Positions 57,958-64,000 of a stretch of DNA of 64,000 nucleotides are shown here, piece by piece (positions within the stretch are counted from its first letter, which is position 1; each line of letters opens with the position of its first letter). Made by a program: the position numbers and the translations under genes. Origin of the DNA: Glebionis coronaria (taxonomy: Eukaryota > Streptophyta > Magnoliopsida > Asterales > Asteraceae); assembly GCA_025667525.1 (NCBI GenBank), contig JANFOE010000578.1:1-64000 (forward strand). Direction: 5' to 3'. The notes under the pieces were generated by a model. The model had not been told where the DNA came from. It saw only the letters and a program-made list of their open reading frames with translations, and searched no databases.

Positions 57958-58241
57958 TGTTAACTTGGATTCACTAATAACACGGGTAAAAGATCCGGAG
58001 GTCGGGGAGGATAGATGTGGTGTTTAGCCATTTTAGAGAGAGAAACAAGTAACCAGAAAAGTGTGTTTATTCTAGTGAGAGAAAGACAAGAAGGAAATGA
58101 TAAGCCTCACCCCTCCATGGAAGTATGGAGGGGTTTATATAGCACGGGACTTGGACTTTACATATGACAATATTAGTCCCTGCAAGTCCCGGCTATGAAA
58201 CTAATGTAATTCCGTTAGTCGCACACATTTTAAGGCTAACA
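57958..58241 (-). repeat. LTR-C, 5' LTR of the nested element
   Basis: Same layout as the 3' copy: CGGGACTTG (58145-58153) and CAAGTCCCG (58183-58191), TATA (58134-58143), CCCCTCCAT/ATGGAGGGG (58110-58133). Confidence 0.9.
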
Positions 58242-58589
58242 ATGCCTTATCCGATATAGTATATGACATATGATAGTTTTAAACCATTTTCGGAATGTGT
58301 TGGATACATAAAATATGACAATATCAGAGATGTACCCAACAACATTAAAGGCTTGATTTTAAAATGCTCCCCTCAAAAATTGATCAAAATAACATATGAC
58401 AATTTTGAGATATAAAAACCACATTATGAGGAAGGGAGTGTTGAACACACAATTTGAAACATTTAGTAAAACCTTTTGAGAAATTCTTGAAAAATTGTGT
58501 TCAACGGTTTTAAAATAATCATGATAGAAGACTTTTCTTCTATTTCTTAGAGAAAGCGCACTAAAACGTGCACTTCTCTTTCGGGTCCG

Positions 58590-58885
58590 ATTTTCATGAG
58601 CTCAAAACTTTGATTGTTTTGTGACTACCTCATGACCGAGAAATATTAATTTCCAGTTGTGAAGGATAAGTTATCATCCGTGATAAACTTTCCTTAAGTT
58701 GAAGTTCGAGTTCTAAGTTGATATTTACTTAGAAGTCGTTTTCATGAACTTAAAAACTTTGAATGTTTTTATGAGAAGCTCATGACCGAGAAATATTATT
58801 TTCTCGTTGAGAAGGATAAGTTATCGTCCGAGATAAACTTTCCTTAGTTGATGTCCGAGTCCTAAGCCGTGATCCTCTTAGAAGT
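58590..58885 (-). repeat. Two tandem units of about 145 bp after pol of the minus-strand copia element
   Basis: Shared phrases CTCATGACCGAGAAATATTA, GAAGGATAAGTTATC, GATAAACTTTCCTTA and TTAGAAGTC recur at about 145 bp spacing. Confidence 0.8.
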
Positions 58886-58900
58886 CATTATAAGAGAGTA

Positions 58901-60471
58901 TCAAGCACCTTCATTTGCCAAAACCTCCAAGTCTTCTGGAGTCATATACTTCATACCAAGATGGCCAACGAGATACTGAAACCTATTTTGAGATAGGGCT
59001 TTAGTAAACAAGTCTGCTATCTGGTACTCAGTTCTGACAAAGTATAATTCCACGATACCACGTTCCACTTGTTCCTTGATGAAGTAATATCTGACTGCGA
59101 TGTGCTTGGCACGGGAGTGCTGAACCGGATTGCAAGAGATGGCTATGGCCGACTTTGAGTCATAATACATAGGTATTTTATCAAAGTGGAAGCCATAATC
59201 CGTGAGTTGAGTTCTCATCCAGAGGACTTGAGCACAACACGCGGATAGAGCCACATATTCTGCTTCAGCTGATGAGAGCGAAGTGCAATCCTGCTTCTTT
59301 GACGATCAGCTCACAAGCTTGTCTTCCCCTAGAAATTATACATTACCAGAAGTGCTTTTTCAACTATCAAGGCAACCCGCGTGATCAGAATCTGAAAAAG
59401 CTGTTAGATGAAAACCGGTTTCCTTCGGATACCAGAGTCTCATGTGAATGGTATTCTTAAGGTACCGAAAGATCCGTTTAACCTCTTTGAGGTGCTTTTG
59501 AGTAGGTCTGGCTTGATATCGTGCACAATAGCATGTGGCATGATGAATATCAGGCCTGCTGGCTGTGAGGTACATAAGTGACCCGATCATACTGCGATAT
59601 CGCGTTTGATCTACGGGATGTGATTACAAGTCAGCGTCTAGGGATTTGGTCGACAATGGTGTACCAACGCGAGCACACGAGGTCATACCATGCTTTTTAA
59701 GTATCTCTTGAGCATACTTAGCTTGGTTAATGAAGATACCACGTGGGGATTGATGAATCTGGAGGCCTAAAAAGAATTTTAGCTCCCCTATCATTGACAT
59801 TTCAAATCTGCTGTGCATTAATTTTTCAAAACGTTTTGAAAGTTTTGGGTTCGTAGAACCAAAAATAATGTCATCAACATAAACTTGCACCAGCAGTATG
59901 TCATCGCCATATTTATTAATAAAGAGAGTAGGATCAATAGAGCCTTTGTAGAATCCTTTAGAAACCAAGAAGTTTGATAGTTCTTCGTACCATGCCCTTG
60001 GAGCTTGCTTAAGTCCATATACAGCCTTCTTGAGACGGTAGACTTTGTCAGGATGATGAGGATCGATGAATCCTTCGGGCTGACTCACATACACTTCTTC
60101 CTTCAAATGACCGTTGAGAAAAGCAGTTTTAACGTCCATCTGAAAAACCGTGAAGCCCTTATGTGCACCATAAGCAAGGAATATCCTGACAGCTTCAGAA
60201 CGAGCAACTGGAGCAAATGATTCATCGTAGTCTATGCCTTCTTATTGACGATATCCCTTAACCACAAGACGAGATTTGTTTTTGATGATGGTTTGTTCTT
60301 CATCCAGTTTATTTTTCCAGATCCATTTAAAATCTAAAATTGACATTCCATAGGGTCTGTCAACAAGTTCCTAAACATTTAGGTGTTCAAACTGATGAAT
60401 TTCGTCTTGCATTGATTCAATCCACGCATGATCAGTCATGGCTTGTTTGATGTTTGTAGGTACAGTTGAAG
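58901..60471 (-). pseudogene. RT and RNase H of the minus-strand copia element
   Basis: Read on the minus strand: RT with [34 protein letters not shown] and [11 protein letters not shown] (60139 down to 59624). A gap and stop near 59600-59620, then MIGSLMYLTASRPDIHHATC and FSDSDHAGC. After disrupted sequence comes RNase H with ALSACCAQVLWMRTQL, YDSKSAIAIS, AKHIAVRYYFIKEQ and FTKALSQNRFQYL, ending at 58901. The N-terminal RT part (60140-60471) contains stops. The pieces share one frame class, so stop codons rather than many indels did most of the damage. Confidence 0.88.
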
Positions 60472-61194
60472 TCACGGTGAGTGTATACATACACACATCG
60501 CCATCGGTGTCGAGTTATCTGCGTGTTCGAACCGGTTGTGAAGGATTTCCAATGACTTGCTCCAATGGATGATCACGTGTCTAATGGTGAGTGGATGGAT
60601 ATCATTGGTAATGTTGGACGGATCAACATGTTGAGTAGAAGACTCTCCGACTTCGCTTACCGGTGTACCGAACGGGTTAATAAATTCTTCTTCGTCAGGT
60701 TGTGCATTGACTGCTTGATTGTTGTTTCCTCCTTCAGCATTGACGGTTGGTGATGTTGGTTGTATGACAGTTTCTTGAGTTTGTTGAGTATAATATGGAA
60801 TTGTCTCTTGAGCAACGGTTGAGGAAGTAGATGCAGTTGTGTCTTGTTGATTTTTTTCGGGTGCATCAGCAGCATTGACAGCGGAAGGCTTTGACACAAC
60901 TTGATTGTTTCCATAGTAATATTCATCAAACATTGGATCATATAAATCAACCAACTCATTTATTTGTGTCGTATCTGTCAAGTCTGATGTAGGAGTACTT
61001 TGTTGAAATTCTTGCACGGGACGTACACTGTTTTGTGTAGGTGCCATTGCTGGACATTGAGGTACGGGACTTGAGCTGTTGTGATCAAGTAGCATTTGTG
61101 GCAATTCGTCAAAGTTCACATGAATTGTTTCGGCAATAATCTTTGTTCTCTTGTTATAGAACCGATATCCTTTCGACAATGTAGCATACCCCAC
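60472..61194 (-). pseudogene. Integrase C-terminus and linker of the minus-strand copia element
   Basis: Starts YATLSKGYRFYNKRTKIIAE (the conserved integrase C-terminal GYRxYNxRTKxI pattern), followed by about 180 residues of Ser/Thr/Gln/Asn-rich linker typical between integrase and RT. It is one reading frame off from the integrase core, showing a frameshift near 61200. Confidence 0.75.
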
Positions 61195-61207
61195 AAAAAT
61201 ACATGCA

Positions 61208-61765
61208 TCACCTTTTTTTCATCTTGTCGAGATTCTCACCGTCTTTAAGAATGTAGCATAAAGATCCAAATACGTGAAAGAATTTGATAGTAGGTTTCCT
61301 GCCATTGATGATGTGGTAAGGTGTCTTTTCATGTCTAGGGATGACGAGAGAACGATTCTGAGTATAACAGGCAGTTGCAGTTGCTTCAGCCCAGAAGAAT
61401 AGCGGTAATTTTGAAGAAGAAAGCATTGTTCGAGCAGCCTCAACCAAAGTACGGTTCCGTCTTTCGACAACGCCATTGTGTTCAGGAGTTCGAGCAATAG
61501 ACGTCTGATGTTCGATGCCTTCTTCTTGAAAGTAAGATTGCAAGTTCTTGTTCAAAAAATCAGTACCCCTATCCGTTCTTACGGTTAAGACATGAGCTTG
61601 AAGATTGCGTTGTATCATCTTGAGAAAGTTTTTGAGAACCTCTGGTGTTTCATCTTTGGACCTTAAGAAGAAAGTCCATGTGTATCTAGAGTAATCATCA
61701 ACAATCACGAGAATATACTTTTTCCTGTTAATACTCTCTACATGCATAGGACCACATAAATCCAT
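61208..61765 (-). pseudogene. Integrase core of the minus-strand copia element
   Basis: Catalytic D,D,E region: MDLCGPMHVESIN, VIVDDYSRYTWTFFLRSKDE, VRTDRGTDFLN, RTPEHNGVVERRNRTLVEAA, then FFWAEATATACYTQNRSLV. The DNG motif is DRG here. Between 61766 and 61947 the second half of the HHCC finger and a stop can be seen. A homopolymer near 61205 (KKR then loss of frame) marks the frameshift. Confidence 0.88.
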
Positions 61766-61947
61766 GTGTAAAAGTTCTAATCGTCCTTTTGAGCTTGGGT
61801 AGTCTTTGTTTTGAAAGACTTCCGTTTTGCTTTCCCCAACTCACAAGAAGAACAAAGATGGTCTTTGACGAATTTTAACTTAGGAAGAACGCTCACAATA
61901 TCATTCTTCGAAAGCAAGTTGATGGTGTCAAAGTTGAGATGTGACAA

Positions 61948-62460
61948 TCATTGATGCCATAACCATGCTTGAGAGGATGAAGCTTTAGCCATTAAGCAAA
62001 TTGGATTTGTTGAAGATGTGTCTTGAAGAGTTACTGTGTAGAGATCAGAACCACGAGAACCTGTAAGAAGGTCATTCCCATCGTAGTCTCTAACATAGCA
62101 AGTAGATTTCCGAAAAGCCACTTCCAAGTCCGCATCACAAAATTGACCAACCGAGAATAAATTGTGATTCAGTCCCTCGACGTAATAAACCCGTTTGATA
62201 GTGATATTTCCTTGAACCAAATCGCCATATCCAAGTGTCGGTGCAAACTGATCATTTCCAAACCGCACCGTACCCAGAAACTTATCCACGAAGTTATTGA
62301 GAAGCTTGAGATTGCCCGTCATGTGCTTTGTACACCCGGAGTCCATTATGATTAGGATGATTTCGACTAGCTGTAGAAGAATTAGAAGACAATGTAGCAT
62401 TTGAAAAATGGGAGCCCTTGATAGAAACGGGTTCCAAAATAGTAGTGGGCCTAGATGCAA
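61948..62460 (-). pseudogene. Protease and start of integrase zinc finger, minus-strand copia element
   Basis: DSGCTKHMTGN is the aspartic protease site (about 62340). It is followed by RFGNDQFAPTLGYGDLVQGN, GLNHNLFSVGQFCDADLEVA and ICLMAKASSSQAWLWHQ, where a stop interrupts the HHCC finger. The upstream part of this frame (62460 to about 62345) is out of phase with gag, so the functional join is a frameshift near 62345. Confidence 0.85.
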
Positions 62461-64000
62461 AGTCTACAGGCAAGCTGATATTTCTAGACCCAATCACTAA
62501 AGTGGTTAACTTAGGTACCCATTTATATCCGGGTGGTGTAAATCTCGAATACCCCCGTGTACATGTCCTAATCATGTTCTCATATAGCTTCTTTAATCTG
62601 TTTTGTTTACGCAGAGTAGTGGAGTCTAACACACTTAGTTTCTTAAGTGGTTGATCAGTGGATTGGTTCAAAGTTCTTGTGGGTTCTCTAGTACTTTTGG
62701 GCATAAGAATAGGCTTCCTAGTTCTAGTATTCACGCCATTATGATTAAGAGCACAAGCATCATGATTGAAAGTACGAACACATTTTCCACATTCAACACA
62801 AACAAATTCAACATTCGAGGTCTTAGCATTTAAACTGTCATTACATGCAGTTACAGACGTTTTATTCTTTGAAAACTTAAAATTCCTACGGTAGTCTTCT
62901 ACTTCCAACTTCTTTCCTTGACTATTGTTAGGCATGACATTATCTTGCATTCTAGTGCTCTTAAGCTGTGGTCCGCTAACGCTAGTAGTGGGGATTACTC
63001 CTGTAGAAGAAGACACACGTTGATTAGTTTTCTTAATATTCTGAGGTAAGTACGATGTTCCAGTTTGAGTGGACTTAGTGTTCATCTTATACATTCCAGG
63101 TGCTATCACATTTGTACTCTTATCATTTCCTATCTTAGGCAAAGTCTGTGGGGATTGTCCCAAAATAGATGATTTAGGGCATTTAACCGCATTCGGTTGA
63201 CGAACGGCGGATGGTTTACCCAAAACATACTTTCCTTACATTTTCGCAATGAGTTTCTGTAACTCACTAATGGCTATGTCCCTTTCTTGTAGCTGAGTTT
63301 TCAAATCATTTATTTCGAAACCTTTTTCATTTAATTGACGAAACGAAGAAGCTGCCATTTCTTGACACTTTTTATGATTATGAGATTTATCACCTTTTTG
63401 TAAAGCAAGTTCAAGAGAAATGGAGTGTTTCTCAAGTTGGGAAAAACTTTTCGAAAGTTTGTTTTATGACTGAATTTGTTTTGAAAGCTCTACTTCAAGA
63501 TTTCGACATTTCTCGTCCGTTTCTGACACTAGACATGCTACATGAAAATATTGATCAAGATCGGTATACACACCATGTATAGCATTCATATGGTCAGCAT
63601 AGAAATATTCCTTCGAAAGTCGATCAATATCGTTAGAAAGTTGGTGTTCTTGTGTCTTTAATTTTGTTTGAAGAAAATCAACTTCATCTTCAAGAGATTT
63701 AACATAACTTAAATCAGTTAACATTTCCTCAGTGAGAGCGTTCTAAAACATTTCCACATTCTTTGAAAGATCATCAATGGTTGGAACAATGAATTTTTGA
63801 ATGACGACTTCTACTTGTGGGTTAGGTTTAATATTCCAAACGGTATCCCTAGAAACTTTTCCATAGTCGACGACACCTTTGTACAAATTTAAAACCCCTT
63901 GTTTTATAAACTCAAATTTCTGAATACTTTTGCTTTTCTCATCCCATTTACGTTTTTCATCCAAAATTCGCTTTTCTAACAAAATTGATTGTTTTTTGAA
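62294..64000 (-). pseudogene. gag: gag of the minus-strand copia element (C-terminal part, runs off the window)
   Basis: Blocks 63982-63743, 63724-63464 and 63223-62294 share one frame, separated by stops. The right-hand blocks are charged and coiled-coil-like (SLEDEVDFLQTKLKTQEHQL). The last contains a CVECGKCVRTFNHDAC cysteine-rich segment, then basic Ser/Thr-rich sequence and RGYSRFTPPGYKWVPKL just before protease. The capsid-like region would lie to the right of the window. Confidence 0.7.

Larger units (their letters stand above)
54387..58241 (-). mobile_element. Complete non-autonomous LTR element, nested (minus strand)
   Basis: LTRs of about 285 bp (54387-54671 and 57958-58241) share TGTTAACTTGGATTCA and GGCTAACA ends and differ at about eight positions. 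The target duplication ATGCC is at 54382-54386 and 58242-58246. The primer-binding site reads GCTCTGATACCA on the plus strand (57944-57955). The polypurine tract is ATCTTCCCCC on the plus strand at 54672. Internal sequence of about 3.3 kb has no gag or pol, so it must use enzymes from elsewhere; the host element's LTR also ends GGCTAACA, so a related copia element may supply them (inference). Confidence 0.9.
52037..64000 (-). mobile_element. Minus-strand Ty1/copia element, truncated by the window edge
   Basis: On the minus strand: gag (from the right edge), protease, integrase, RT, RNase H ending at 58901, a 3' untranslated region, polypurine tract and 3' LTR (52037-52416). The 5' LTR lies beyond 64000. 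A second minus-strand element (54387-58241) is nested in the 3' region. The left flank is GTAAC; the matching target duplication would be outside the window. Several stops and frameshifts show that it is inactive. Confidence 0.88.

Overview
This window is plant nuclear DNA, most likely from an Asteraceae-type dicot. It is AT-rich, has no bacterial-style operons, and about three quarters of it is layered LTR retrotransposons. The only host-gene material I recognise is decayed: an RBP45/47-type RRM fragment and a split, partly duplicated SNF7 (CHMP4/VPS32) pseudogene. The Asteraceae suggestion rests on remembered resemblance of the third ORF at 19785-22733 and the minus-strand polyprotein to elements abundant in Tanacetum and Artemisia relatives. 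That resemblance needs a database search.

Layout: (1) 1-2661 holds an RRM pseudogene and a (TA)54 microsatellite. (2) 2662-24185 is a three-level nest. A copia-type LTR with primer-binding site (LTR-A, 2662-2979) was hit by a large non-autonomous LTR element (3130-24185, TSD TATAG). The 3' LTR of that element was hit by a young Ty1/copia element (11748-23327, TSD AATCC) with gag, pol and a third ORF. (3) 24186-29243 holds MITE-like foldbacks, a tight inverted duplication of about 750 bp, and sequence in which I see no gene. (4) 29244-36016 is the SNF7 pseudogene, interrupted by a decayed copia element (29398-34121). (5) 33121-51193 is a tandem segmental duplication with a period of about 9.2 kb that copies the end of that copia element, SNF7 exons, unidentified sequence and an LTR-like block. 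(6) 51194-52036 is a rearranged LTR pair (LTR-B). (7) 52037 to the right edge is a minus-strand copia element that runs off the window, carrying inside it a complete minus-strand non-autonomous element (54387-58241, TSD ATGCC).

The strongest candidates for something undescribed are structural. First, five nested-palindrome cassettes built on GCGGTTCC/GGAACCGC occur in both LTRs of the non-autonomous element and ahead of each of its three ORF blocks, two of which share a C-terminal HGxSCxCC motif. Second, a 7-mer, CCCCTGC, is scattered some 24 times through the LTRs, genes and spacer of the young copia element; all three differences between its LTRs fall in CTG/CAG sites of that motif. Third, several different LTR families share an inverted repeat, TATA box, inverted repeat layout. 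Fourth, about 18 copies of a CATCGCAATG-like word lie near the 5' end of the 54387-58241 element. None of the coding regions here looks like a working host gene, and nearly all element ORFs carry a nonsense codon or frameshift.
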